Translations under genes and position numbers: made by a program
Part shown: in pieces, positions 36,815 to 47,191 of the stretch
Layout of the letters: each line of letters starts with the position of its first letter
How positions within the stretch are numbered: the stretch's first letter is position 1
NCBI GenBank assembly: GCA_027382625.1
Contig: JAJKFJ010022307.1
Coordinates: 56,161 to 120,160, forward strand
Direction of reading: 5' to 3'
DNA from: Tetmemena sp. SeJ-2015
Taxonomy: Eukaryota > Ciliophora > Spirotrichea > Sporadotrichida > Oxytrichidae
DNA: 64,000 bases
The notes under the pieces: model-generated
Told to the model about the DNA's origin: nothing
The model's database searches: none
Seen by the model: only the letters and a program-made list of their open reading frames with translations

Positions 36815-37150
36815 TTGATCCTGGCCAAACTTAATAATTCAAAAGTATCCCTCTCCTTCAGAGCCAGCAAAGAATCTCGTTATCACATCTCATTTTATGA
36901 TTATTTGACATCATCCAAAGCACCTACTAATATTTATTTAGCAAAAACTATTTCTTCAAGACAAGTATGCTATGCGTTCTCGGTTCGATTAAAGTTGACT
37001 TTGAATGATTATTAGCAAGCCGATTTATTAAGAATTTTGGGTCTCGACGAAGTGAAGAGGCAGATCTCTGCATGTTTCATAGCATTATATTCCCAAGTCA
37101 AATTTAGCTAGAAGAGAGCAGGTGGGGGATTGAAATTCGATTCACAATGA
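36815..37150 (+). CDS. Small ORF of transposon (YDYLTSSKAPTN), copy L
   Basis: About 110 codons ending at TGA 37148-37150, reading LSFRASKESRYHISFYDYLT then NDYQQADLLRILGLDEVKRQ. No ATG lies near the upstream edge, so the start is uncertain; the sequence just upstream (36690-36790) differs strongly between L and R. It is kept open in both copies, which suggests coding. Function unknown. Confidence 0.35.
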
Positions 37151-37305
37151 TTCGATTTTTAAAGAGCTTTATTTTTACTTCCACAGTGCTGTCATTAGGT
37201 TGCCTTGTCGCTGTTTTCATCTCACATATTACTAAAGCAAGTTCAGCATTTGCACTGGAATTACTCAGTAAGCTTCATTCTTTCATATTTTCATAATTTC
37301 AATGT

Positions 37306-37658
37306 TGGCTGACCAAGGGCTGACCATGGGCTGACCTAGGGCTGACCTAGGGCTGACCAAGGGCTGACCATGGGCTGACCTAGGGCTGACCTTGGGCTGA
37401 CCATGGGCTGACCGTGGGCTGACCTAGGGCTGACCTTGGGCTGACCTTGGGCTGACCTTGGGCTGACCATGGGCTGATCTAGGGCTGACCATGAGCTGAC
37501 CTTGGGCTGACCATGGACTGACCTTGGGCTGACCTTGGGCTGACCTTGGGCTGACCGTGGGCTGACCTAGGGCTGACCTAGGGCTGACCATGAGCTGACC
37601 TTGGGCTGACCGTGGGCTGACCTAGGGCTGACCTTGGGCTGACCATGGGCTGACCTTA
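37306..37658 (+). repeat. 11-bp tandem array, copy L
   Basis: About 32 head-to-tail units of GGGCTGACC plus two variable bases (TA, TT, AT, GT, AA). The unit is close to one turn of the DNA helix. The order of variants appears identical to the mirror array at 42992-43345, so it was not reshuffled after duplication. Confidence 0.93.
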
Positions 37659-38047
37659 TGATGTTTCTAAAAAGATTTTCCAATAATTAAGAGAATGATC
37701 TGCAGATTAAAAGTATTAAAAGCTCACTAACTCACAATATGATGAAGATGGTACTTATATTTAAATTAGAACTTTAATAATTGTTATAGTTGGCAGTTCT
37801 AAGACAAAAGAAACAATAGCTGTAAACAAATTTTGAAAATGAGAAACCTAAACTCTAAATCTAGGTATAGTTCCAAGTATACTTTATTTTTCAAAATTAT
37901 TATTTATTATGGATTTTGATTGTTAATTTTGTTGATTCGGGAAGCAATCTTCTTCCACTTTTATGTTTAAATATTCATGCAGAAGTCTTTGCTTCTATAA
38001 GTAGCTTACAATGAAAAGTTCTATAATAAAGAAATAATTTATACCTA
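37659..38047. other. AT-rich upstream region of the MT-A70 gene
   Basis: About 390 bp between the 11-bp array and the zinc-finger/MT-A70 start. No ORF was recognised. The last ~70 bp (37990-38060) differ from copy R. Confidence 0.4.
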
Positions 38048-39658
38048 ATGAATAGAAAAGCAAGAAATTCAAGAAGTTCAATAGACTCCGTGAATGGAGT
38101 AAGCAAGCAAAAGAAGAGAACTACTTACACTTGTCTACATTGTGAACGAGAGGATAAACTTGACACAAAATTTTCTAGCAAATGTATCAATACTCACATC
38201 AAAAAATGTCACAAAGCTGCACTGGAAAAAGAAGGAAGGCTCATTAACTTCAAAGTCATTAAAGGCAAAGATTATGAAATCCCTAAGAGAGAGTCTCTGC
38301 TTAAAGTGTAGAATGAGGAAGCACAAAATTAATTTGATTGCTCTGAGGAATAAATTGACACCAGCACTAAAATATCCCCAGTCTCAAATGATCAAAGGCA
38401 CGTCGCTCTTGGCCCTGCAGAGTTCATGGATGTGTTCAACTACTATATCTTAAGAGATGAGGCCAATGGACTCAAATCTGAGAAATAATTACTCAGTCAC
38501 TAGTCAGATATACATATAAAAAATTATCAAGAGCTAAATCACCAACTGCAACTTAAAGCAGAAATGATCAATCACCTCCTCAAGATTAGGTCCTTAGAAT
38601 AGCAGAAAAGGAAAACAGAAACATATTTAAAAGAATACATTTTTGACAAGAAGTAGAGTTAAAAATAGAAAAAAGAAAGTAGACAATAATTAAATCAAGT
38701 AGTAAACCAGATAGAGTTCAATGAAATCAACATTACTTAAGCAATTTAATCAATGAGAGAGCAATTGAACTTTGACTAGCTCAAATGTGATTATGTTCAA
38801 TCTTTATTAGTCAACAAGATATTTGACTGGCTATACTAAATCATTGAGAGGACCATAAATGAAATTGATAAATTAATGAATAACTCAGCAATTTTGGATT
38901 TAGAAAAGAATGACTTAAAATATCAAGAATTCTTGAAGAGGCTAGAAGAAGAAAAATAAAGCGACAATGAATAGCTGGAGAAGCTAGATAAAATATATAG
39001 ATAATGCTTAGAGCAGAACAGAGAAAAGATTGAATAAGAAGGCTTACCACCCAAGACATTCCCGAAGATGCCTATTAACGCAGACATTTTAGAAAATAAC
39101 TTTTGCAGAAATTTAGCAACAATTCACAAAAGATACACAAAATAAAAATTTGGCGCACTATCTATGGACTATGCTTGGCCCATAAATTTTATAACTGAAG
39201 ATGGCAAGGAATACATTAATTACGATACCTTAAGCATGGAGGAGTTGAACAAAATAAAAATAGAAGAGCTCTAAGATGATGGATACTTATTTATGTGGAC
39301 GGTAAATCAAAAATTCTTAGACGCCATGGCTTACATGTTGAAAAATAGTTACAAAATAGTTGACAGTATCTGCTGGGTAAAGCAAGGTAAAAGAGCAGCA
39401 TTAGTATCTAGGCCAGGCTACCACGTGAGACACAGCAAGGAAATATGCTTGATTGGATTGAAAGGAAATATTCCAGAGGATATGAGGTCGTTCACTGTAG
39501 ATGATGTAATAATGAGCATCCCAGGAGAGCATTCTGAGAAGCCGGAAGCTTTAAAGGATCTTATTGAGGCAATGCTTCCTAATTCTTATTATTGCGAGCT
39601 ATTTGCTCGGAAAAATAATTTAAGAGAGAGATGGGTCTCTGTCGGAAATCAGGTTTGA
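38048..39658 (+). CDS. Zinc-finger / coiled-coil / MT-A70-like methyltransferase, copy L
   Basis: 536 residues in one open frame ending at TGA 39656-39658. In order: a Cys/His finger (YTCLHCERED to THIKKCHK, residues 33-60); a long Gln/Lys/Glu coiled coil (about 110-350); and a C-terminal MT-A70 fold with LQDDGYLFMWTVNQKFLDAM, VDSICWVKQGKR, SKEICLIGLKGNIP, SEKPEALKDLIEAMLP and RWVSVGNQV. The family (METTL3/METTL14, ciliate MTA1/MTA9) makes N6-methyladenine in RNA or DNA. The catalytic DPPW motif is DYAWP here, so activity is doubtful. It is the last gene of the element, about 60 bp from the inner terminal repeat. Confidence 0.85.
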
Positions 39659-39685
39659 GTAATTAATTATCCAATAAAAACATTT

Positions 39686-39722
39686 CATTTTGATCGCCTT
39701 CTAAATTCTAAAATATTTACCT
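39686..39722 (-). repeat. Terminal inverted repeat, L inner end
   Basis: Exact inverted copy of the outer 37-bp repeat, followed by TA at 39723-39724. Confidence 0.9.
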
Positions 39723-40939
39723 TACTAAGGTATATAAAATAAGAAACTCTTATAATGTTTTATAAGCTATTGAACAAGCTGCAGATCAGCCATTTGTGTT
39801 ATTAGTGCTAAAAGATTATATAAAAGCTCTACTAATAATCAATAACTATAAAAGAATCTATCGCTCCCACCTGCGATTCAATTACTTTAATCAAATATCT
39901 TAAAATATTATTGATTGAGAAATTAGATGAGAACAAACTAGCGTCTTGATCTGAATAATAATCTGACTTAACAATAACCGTTTAAAGTTGCTGTTAACTC
40001 TAGCTTGAGAATAAAATAAAAGTTTTAATGATGAGATTATTTTTAAGATTTGAGTTTCAAATTCTTTACAGCTTAGAACACAGATTCACCTTTTGATGCG
40101 CTACATGCTTGACAATAATTTATAATAAATTAGAGTTTGTTCTTTAATAATCTTCGTTTCTCCTCTCAGTAGCGAGAAGAGATTAATGCATCATTATTTA
40201 CTTAATTTTAAATAGTGTGATTTGTAACTCTGGACTATTCACTTACACACACAAAACTTTATCATTATTTTCAGGAACTTTACTCAGACTCAAACTTTTA
40301 AAAAGTAAAATAAGGTGATCATATAATTAACTTGTCATTAAGATTTGATTAAAGGGAAAATACAAATGGATAATCAACAGTAAATCAATAAATAACGAGC
40401 GAGAGAGCATCTGTATTTTTTACTTGACTACTCTATAAACAAATAAGAAGAAAACTACTGTTAAGATCTCTTCTCGCTACTGAGAGGAGAAACGAAGATT
40501 ATTAAAGAACAAACTCTAATTTATTATAAATTATTGTCAAGCATGTAGCGCATCAAAAGGTGAATCTGTGTTCTAAGCTGTAAAGAATTTGAAACTCAAA
40601 TCTTAAAAATAATCTCATCATCATTTTTAATTTTATTCTCAACTATAGTAGATCCTTCCCTTTTAATTATGAAAAAGCAAGTATTTTCAAAGTAACAAAC
40701 CCAAAAATATTTGTAATATAAAAATTAACTCTCAATCAATAATATTTAATAAAACAACATTAAATTACAAAATTCACTAACTATTATAGTTTAAAAGATT
40801 AAATTAAATCGATGATTGGTTAAAATAATAAATGGAGAGTAGCGATTTCGAGGCAGTTTATTGCTCAAGCAGCTGATCTGCAGCTTGTTCAATAGCTTAT
40901 AAAACATTATAAGAGTTTCTTATTTTATATACCTTAGTA
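39723..40939. repeat. Central spacer of the inverted pair, itself an inverted repeat
   Basis: Inverted pairing continues past the transposon ends: 39723-39790 with 40872-40939 (68 bp), then 40028-40183 with 40466-40621 (about 156 bp, near perfect). Unpaired stretches lie at 39791-40027 and 40622-40871, with a loop of about 280 bp at 40184-40465. AT-rich, no convincing ORF. Because the sequence beyond the transposon ends is duplicated too, the pair looks like one inverted duplication rather than two insertions. Confidence 0.85.
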
Positions 40940-40976
40940 AGGTAAATATTTTAGAATTTAGAAGGCGATCAAAATG
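40940..40976 (+). repeat. Terminal inverted repeat, R inner end
   Basis: 37 bp, same sequence as the L outer end. Preceded by TA at 40938-40939. Confidence 0.9.
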
Positions 40977-41003
40977 AAATGTTTTTATTGGATAATTAAT
41001 TAC

Positions 41004-42614
41004 TCAAACCTGATTTCCGACAGAGACCCATCTCTCTCTTAAATTATTTTTCCGAGCAAATAGCTCGCAATAATAAGAATTAGGAAGCATTGCCTCAATA
41101 AGATCCTTTAAAGCTTCCGGCTTCTCAGAATGCTCTCCTGGGATGCTCATTATTACATCATCTACAGTGAACGACCTCATATCCTCTGGAATATTTCCTT
41201 TCAATCCAATCAAGCATATTTCCTTGCTGTGTCTCACGTGGTAGCCTGGCCTAGATACTAATGCTGCTCTTTTACCTTGCTTTACCCAGCAGATACTGTC
41301 AACTATTTTGTAACTATTTTTCAACATGTAAGCCATGGCGTCTAAGAATTTTTGATTTACCGTCCACATAAATAAGTATCCATCATCTTAGAGCTCTTCT
41401 ATTTTTATTTTGTTCAACTCCTCCATGCTTAAGGTATCGTAATTAATGTATTCCTTGCCATCTTCAGTTATAAAATTTATGGGCCAAGCATAGTCCATAG
41501 ATAGTGCGCCAAATTTTTATTTTGTGTATCTTTTGTGAATTGTTGCTAAATTTCTGCAAAAGTTATTTTCTAAAATGTCTGCGTTAATAGGCATCTTCGG
41601 GAATGTCTTGGGTGATAAGCCTTCTTATTCAATCTTTTCTCTGTTCTGCTCTAAGCATTATCTATATATTTTATCTAGCTTCTCCAGCTATTCATTATCG
41701 CTTTATTTTTCTTCTTCTAGCCTCTTCAAGAACTCTTGATATTTTAAGTCATTCTTTTCTAAATCCAAAATTGCTGAGTTATTCATTAATTTATCAATTT
41801 CATTTATGGTCCTCTCAATGATTTAGTATAGCCAGTCAAATATCTTGTTGACTAATAAAGATTGAACATAATCACATTTGAGCTAGTCAAAGTTCAATTG
41901 CTCTCTCATTGATTAAATTGCTTAAGTAATGTTGATTTCATTGAACTCTATCTGGTTTACTACTTGATTTAATTATTGTCTACTTTCTTTTTTCTATTTT
42001 TAACTCTACTTCTTGTCAAAAATGTATTCTTTTAAATATGTTTCTGTTTTCCTTTTCTGCTATTCTAAGGACCTAATCTTGAGGAGGTGATTGATCATTT
42101 CTGCTTTAAGTTGCAGTTGGTGATTTAGCTCTTGATAATTTTTGATATGTATATCTGACTAGTGACTGAGTAATTATTTCTCAGATTTGATTCCATTGGC
42201 CTCATCTCTTAAGATATAGTAGTTGAACACATCCATGAACTCTGCAGGGCCAAGAGCGACGTGCCTTTGATCATTTGAGACTGGGGATATTTTAGTGCTG
42301 GTGTCAATTTATTCCTCAGAGCAATCAAATTAATTTTGTGCTTCCTCATTCTACACTTTAAGCAGAGACTCTCTCTTAGGGATTTCATAATCTTTGCCTT
42401 TAATGACTTTGAAGTTAATGAGCCTTCCTTCTTTTTCCAGTGCAGATTTGTGACATTTTTTGATGTGAGTATTGATACATTTGCTAGAAAATTTTGTGTC
42501 AAGTTTATCCTCTCGTTCACAATGTAGACAAGTGTAAGTAGTTCTCTTCTTTTGCTTGCTTACTCCATTCACGGAGTCTATTGAATTTATCAGTTTTAAG
42601 CTTAATTAATTCAT
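41004..42614 (-). CDS. Zinc-finger / coiled-coil / MT-A70-like methyltransferase, copy R
   Basis: Same length (1611 bp) and architecture as 38048-39658, including DYAWP in place of DPPW. The first ~10 residues differ (MNQLSLKLINSIDSVNGVS versus MNRKARNSRSSIDSVNGVS), and one finger residue differs (Ala to Ser). The two different N-termini both keep an ATG and the frame, which favours real coding sequence. The start at 42614 is the first in-frame ATG. Confidence 0.85.
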
Positions 42615-42991
42615 TAGGTTATAAATAAATGATATGCATTATTTAATATTGATAAGGACAAAGACTTCTGCATGAATATTTAAACATAAAAGTGGAAGAA
42701 GATTGCTTCCCGAATCAACAAAATTAACAATCAAAATCCATAATAAATAATAATTTTGAAAAATAAAGTATACTTGGAACTATACCTAGATTTAGAGTTT
42801 AGGTTTCTCATTTTCAAAATTTGTTTACAGCTATTGTTTCTTTTGTCTTAGAACTGCCAACTATAACAATTATTAAAGTTCTAATTTAAATATAAGTACC
42901 ATCTTCATCATATTGTGAGTTAGTGAGCTTTTAATACTTTTAATCTGCAGATCATTCTCTTAATTATTGGAAAATCTTTTTAGAAACATCA

Positions 42992-43345
42992 TAAGGTCAG
43001 CCCATGGTCAGCCCAAGGTCAGCCCTAGGTCAGCCCACGGTCAGCCCAAGGTCAGCTCATGGTCAGCCCTAGGTCAGCCCTAGGTCAGCCCACGGTCAGC
43101 CCAAGGTCAGCCCAAGGTCAGCCCAAGGTCAGTCCATGGTCAGCCCAAGGTCAGCTCATGGTCAGCCCTAGATCAGCCCATGGTCAGCCCAAGGTCAGCC
43201 CAAGGTCAGCCCAAGGTCAGCCCTAGGTCAGCCCACGGTCAGCCCATGGTCAGCCCAAGGTCAGCCCTAGGTCAGCCCATGGTCAGCCCTTGGTCAGCCC
43301 TAGGTCAGCCCTAGGTCAGCCCATGGTCAGCCCTTGGTCAGCCAA
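42992..43345 (-). repeat. 11-bp tandem array, copy R
   Basis: Reverse complement of the array at 37306-37658, with the same variant order as far as I could compare by eye. Confidence 0.93.
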
Positions 43346-43499
43346 CATTGAAATTATGAAAATATGAAAGAATGAAGCTTACTGAGTAATTCCAGTGCAA
43401 ATGCTGAACTTGCTTTAGTAATATGTGAGATGAAAACAGCGACAAGGCAACCTAATGACAGCACTGTGGAAGTAAAAATAAAGCTCTTTAAAAATCGAA

Positions 43500-43835
43500 T
43501 CATTGTGAATCGAATTTCAATCCCCCACCTGCTCTCTTCTAGCTAAATTTGACTTGGGAATATAATGCTATGAAACATGCAGAGATCTGCCTCTTCACTT
43601 CGTCGAGACCCAAAATTCTTAATAAATCGGCTTGCTAATAATCATTCAAAGTCAACTTTAATCGAACCGAGAACGCATAGCATACTTGTCTTGAAGAAAT
43701 AGTTTTTGCTAAATAAATATTAGTAGGTGCTTTGGATGATGTCAAATAATCATAAAATGAGATGTGATAACGAGATTCTTTGCTGGCTCTGAAGGAGAGG
43801 GATACTTTTGAATTATTAAGTTTGGCCAGGATCAA
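43500..43835 (-). CDS. Small ORF of transposon (YDYLTSSKAPTN), copy R
   Basis: Mirror of 36815-37150 with the same residues, TGA at 43500. The sequence upstream differs from L and also lacks a clear in-frame ATG. Function unknown. Confidence 0.35.
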
Positions 43836-43993
43836 TAAAAGCCCTGGCCCGAAGGATTATGGAAAAATATCTATCAAACAAATTATTTTAGAGAAATAAT
43901 TTTAGCAAACTTTACAATTGTTAGTGACTTTTTCATTATATAATTGCCCATCGAGCCCAATTTCTCTTTAATTTATGAAATGCCCATAAACTT

Positions 43994-44188
43994 ATGGCAC
44001 ACAAGGTGGAGTTTTAAATAGAAAAAATTATTGCTGAAAGGTCGAAAGTAAGAATGGGAATTTTAAGAAGTTGTAATATTAGCTAGACTGCCTATCACTT
44101 GGGCTGCTTATTGATATCTCCTTGCAATATACTATCTTACTTAAGCTCCGAGGAGTAGATCAAGGCTGCTGATAAAGTCCTCTCATGA
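43994..44188 (+). CDS. Small ORF of transposon, copy R
   Basis: Mirror of 36455-36649, starting MAHKVEFQIEKIIAERSKVR, 65 codons including TGA. Convergent with the transposase gene. No domain recognised. Confidence 0.3.
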
Positions 44189-44406
44189 ATTTTAGTGAGC
44201 CTATCAGGAGTTAATGACGAGGTGTGCAGTAAGGTTTTCTGCTCTCACCTAAATCGATTTGAATCGTGTTCAAGTTATTACCAACTCTTAAAAGTGCCTC
44301 TTTCATTAAGGCTCTAAATGCAGACCCCAGGCAGTTGTAGCATCAACAAGTAGCGATGCTTTTCCTATAAATAAATGATTCATCAACTTTACTGCTTGAG
44401 GCATTC

Positions 44407-46047
44407 TCAAATGTCCTACATTGCAAGATGACGCAACGCAAACATCAAAGCTTTTTTGAATGCAGAAGGGCTCCATTCACAACTCGTGCGAGAAATCGTG
44501 GTGATCAAATGCTTGATTTTTCCAACTTTTTTGCTTTCTTTTTTTCTCAAAGACGAACGCGGCTCATGTTCTGCTGTCGAGTCATGCTAAAAGTTATGCA
44601 GAAGGTCTTGCTTTTTAATTTCTGCAAAGAGCCTCTCAACCGGAGCTAACTCGTAATGATAAGGACCAAGGAATAATAATGGAATGTTTAGAGCTCTAAG
44701 TCTGCTTTTTAAGAAGTCACTTCTGTGGTAAGATGCGTTGTCAAGTAGAAAAATGTGGCTCTCTCGCCAGAGCGGATCTGCTTTCTCGAGAGTGGCAACT
44801 AATTGCAGAATGAAATAGTAAACAGTTGTGCTTGTTGTTTTTCCTTGATTTACTGTGAAACATCCTTTTCCATCGTTAAACAGGCCAGCTATTATACTAA
44901 AACTATCTAAGCGACGGGAGTTTACTGATTTATTCTCCTTGCCTTTTCTCTACCAAGAGAATTTCTTTCCATTGCTATACTTTATGAGGCTCTCGTCAAT
45001 GTTGATCATAACTTTATTCCCATAAAGCTAATCAATGTAATAGAAGGATGCGACTTGTCTCTATTGCTTCGATTTCAAGCAGTTCACTCTTGGGCTTAAG
45101 TAGGTCATCCTTCGATAACTCATCCTTTTCTATTATTTAAAATACTTCCTGATTGCACTCAACGACACCTACTACTCTCCAACTTCAAAAAGATAGGCTT
45201 ACACCTGCTTGCATGTAAAAATGTCTCAATGGAGCGAAATGAAATGATCGATTTCGCATTTTACCAAACCCTAAATCACTCTACTTTTCATAGGACCACC
45301 TGAGCTATAAATGTTTCTTGTCCTCTATGCATCTCCGGCAAGCTGTTTTAATCGATAAGGTGAAAGATTGAGTCTCTTTGATAATACAGATCTGGGTATT
45401 CTGTCCTTGAGGAGATTCAAGAGTTGAACTTATTTTATTTGACTAGGGAAATATCTTGTCTCCTTTTCAATTTATTTAAGGGAGGGAGAGGAGTAATTGC
45501 TGTCATCTAGTACTTTGTCTCTTTGATTTTGGATTAGTAGCTAGCATAAGTACTAATCGAAGGCTTAAATTTCTTCAATTGTATACTATTCATCGCTATC
45601 AAGTCGTTTTATTATTGCTTCCAATGAAGATAGGTCAGCTCGTTCATTAGTGTTCATCATACTAACAGCCTTTGCTTGTCTGGAGAGAATTTCTCGATGA
45701 CTCAACAAGCCATTTCCTATCAAAGCTTTGCCGATCTGCTGATGAACTTATCGAGGGTCTAGAACTTAGAATTTTTATTGCTAGCGATTCAAAGACTTCT
45801 TGAGCTCTCTTTCCAAACCTTCAATTCAGTCCCTTGAAAGTTCGAAGACTTACAGAGAGAGGACTTATTGTGACTCTAGCCAGTTGATGTTTGTGGTGAG
45901 GTAGCCCTTCAAGTTTGCAATATTTCCATCTTGAGATCTCCTCTTCGACTCCTCTTCTGAAGAACTCTATTGCGAATCTTCATTTTCTTGCACTTTTCTC
46001 TAGAAGTAATCTGTCACTTTTCCGAAACTTGCCAAAAATGTTTTCAT
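44407..46047 (-). CDS. DD34E transposase (IS630/Tc1 type), copy R
   Basis: Mirror of 34596-36236, again 547 codons, with the same two in-frame TGAs (codons 74 and 274) and the same DDE residues (INIDES, FLLDNASYH, LAPVERLFAE). Keeping length and catalytic residues in both copies argues against simple decay. A 57-nt GT-AG stretch could remove the second TGA, but it would also delete residues that look like a normal helix-turn-helix. Confidence 0.82.
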
Positions 46048-46226
46048 CTTAAGGTTTGCGCTTTTGTGATGGGTAGAATAGATAATCTGTATAAAGAATT
46101 CTTTTGGGCAGGAAAGTAGAAGTGAGTCTAGTAGCTCCCTATTTAATAAAGGATTATATTATTCTATTATTAATAAATTTTAACTTTTATAGTTATCTCT
46201 ATTCAAAGCTGGCAACAACTGCAATC

Positions 46227-47066
46227 ATGGAAAGCAATCGAAACATGCAACTGATGAACGTTTAAGATGTCAGATCCAAGATTGGATCCAAAAAGGAGCT
46301 CTATGATTTTCTCTGCTAGGACTGTTCTGCTTATCTTCCAAAGCTGACATGTACTAACATATATTTTTTGAAGAGTATCGTCAATGGGGAGAAGAATGTA
46401 AAATTTTTGTGGTCACTTTATACCTGTAGTACTTAAAGAGGACTGAAGTCATAGTAACTGCTATACCCTAAATTGAAGGCCTATCAGCTGAAGACTTTAT
46501 AGAGTATGCTCAAAGGGACCAGCGGATTTTATCATACTTTCCTGATCAGTGTGATTGGCTCCACCTCGACAAGAAGTGGATTTGCGATGTAATGATGACC
46601 TTGGACACTGAAGGCATCACTTGAATGGTTAAGTCAGCCAAAGAACAAAGAAAAGATAGATTCGACAGACAACAAAATAACTTAATTTAGATCAGGCCAG
46701 AGTTCGCTTAAGCTTTGAAGACTAGCTTAACATTTAGTTGTAACTTTTGCTTCAATTTAATACATTACAGCTCAGAAAGGAAGGTCAGCATTTTTACTGA
46801 AAGACAGTTCTTAGCGAAAGAGGAAGTAAAAAGATATCGAAGAAGTCAAGGAGGAAGAAAAAGAGCTTAACAAGAGCAAGCAACGCTATCTTGAGTAAAA
46901 CAAGAGAGTCAGAGGGCAATTGAATCAACTATAAGAGCAAGTTGAGGAGCTCAATGATTACAAGACCTTAGTAATGCAGCTTCATCAAGCTGGAGTCATA
47001 AACGAAGAAGGAAATCCTCTCCTTAACTAGCCCAATGAGCAACATGATCAGGAGAGGATGTCTTGA
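46227..47066 (+). CDS. Transposon accessory coiled-coil protein, copy R
   Basis: Exon 1 starts MESNRNMQLMNVQDVRSKIG. A GT-AG intron of about 30 nt (near 46398-46430) leads into YLKRTEVIVTAIPQIEGLSA and SYFPDQCDWLHLDKKWICDV, then a TGA at 46622-46624 at a Trp-like position, then IRPEFAQALKTS. A second GT-AG intron ends near 46770 before AQKGRSAFLLKDSSQRKRKQ and a leucine/glutamine coiled coil ending NEQHDQERMS. The RPEFAxAL plus FLLKxxSxRKR layout recalls proteins I have seen in other ciliate repeat elements, but I cannot name the family. It lies divergent to the transposase and may be its partner. Confidence 0.6.
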
Positions 47067-47191
47067 AGCTCTACTTAAGATGTGATAATAAATGAATTTT
47101 TCTTTAAACTTTAATTTAAATCTAACTTCAAACTTCTCGCTTGCACAAGGCCAAGTGAAGATGCGCATACTCTTGTCGACGAGTCAGGGCT

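Larger units (their letters stand above)
29384..39722 (+). mobile_element. 10.3-kb germline transposon, copy L
   Basis: DNA transposon with a 37-bp terminal inverted repeat starting AGGTAAATATTTTAGAATTT at both ends, each end next to TA, as expected for IS630/Tc1/mariner-type insertion. Gene order left to right: a small 5' ORF (minus), SecA-like motor protein (plus, broken in this copy), accessory coiled-coil protein (minus), DD34E transposase (plus), two small ORFs, an 11-bp tandem array, and a zinc-finger/MT-A70 protein (plus). Copy R is its near-identical mirror image. It lies at the 5' edge of the TTLL gene. Confidence 0.88.

Noticed and set aside
36994..37300. Promoter elements by consensus
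   Set aside because: Ciliate core promoters lack a consensus I could recognise in DNA this AT-rich, so none is annotated.
37306..37658. CRISPR-like or telomere-like array
   Set aside because: Units are 11 bp with no spacers, and the unit is not a ciliate telomere repeat. It is a simple tandem array within a transposon.
29384..39722. TBE, Tec or Maverick/Polinton element
   Set aside because: No C4A4-type telomeric ends, no polymerase or integrase genes, and the 37-bp ends, length and gene set do not match those families.
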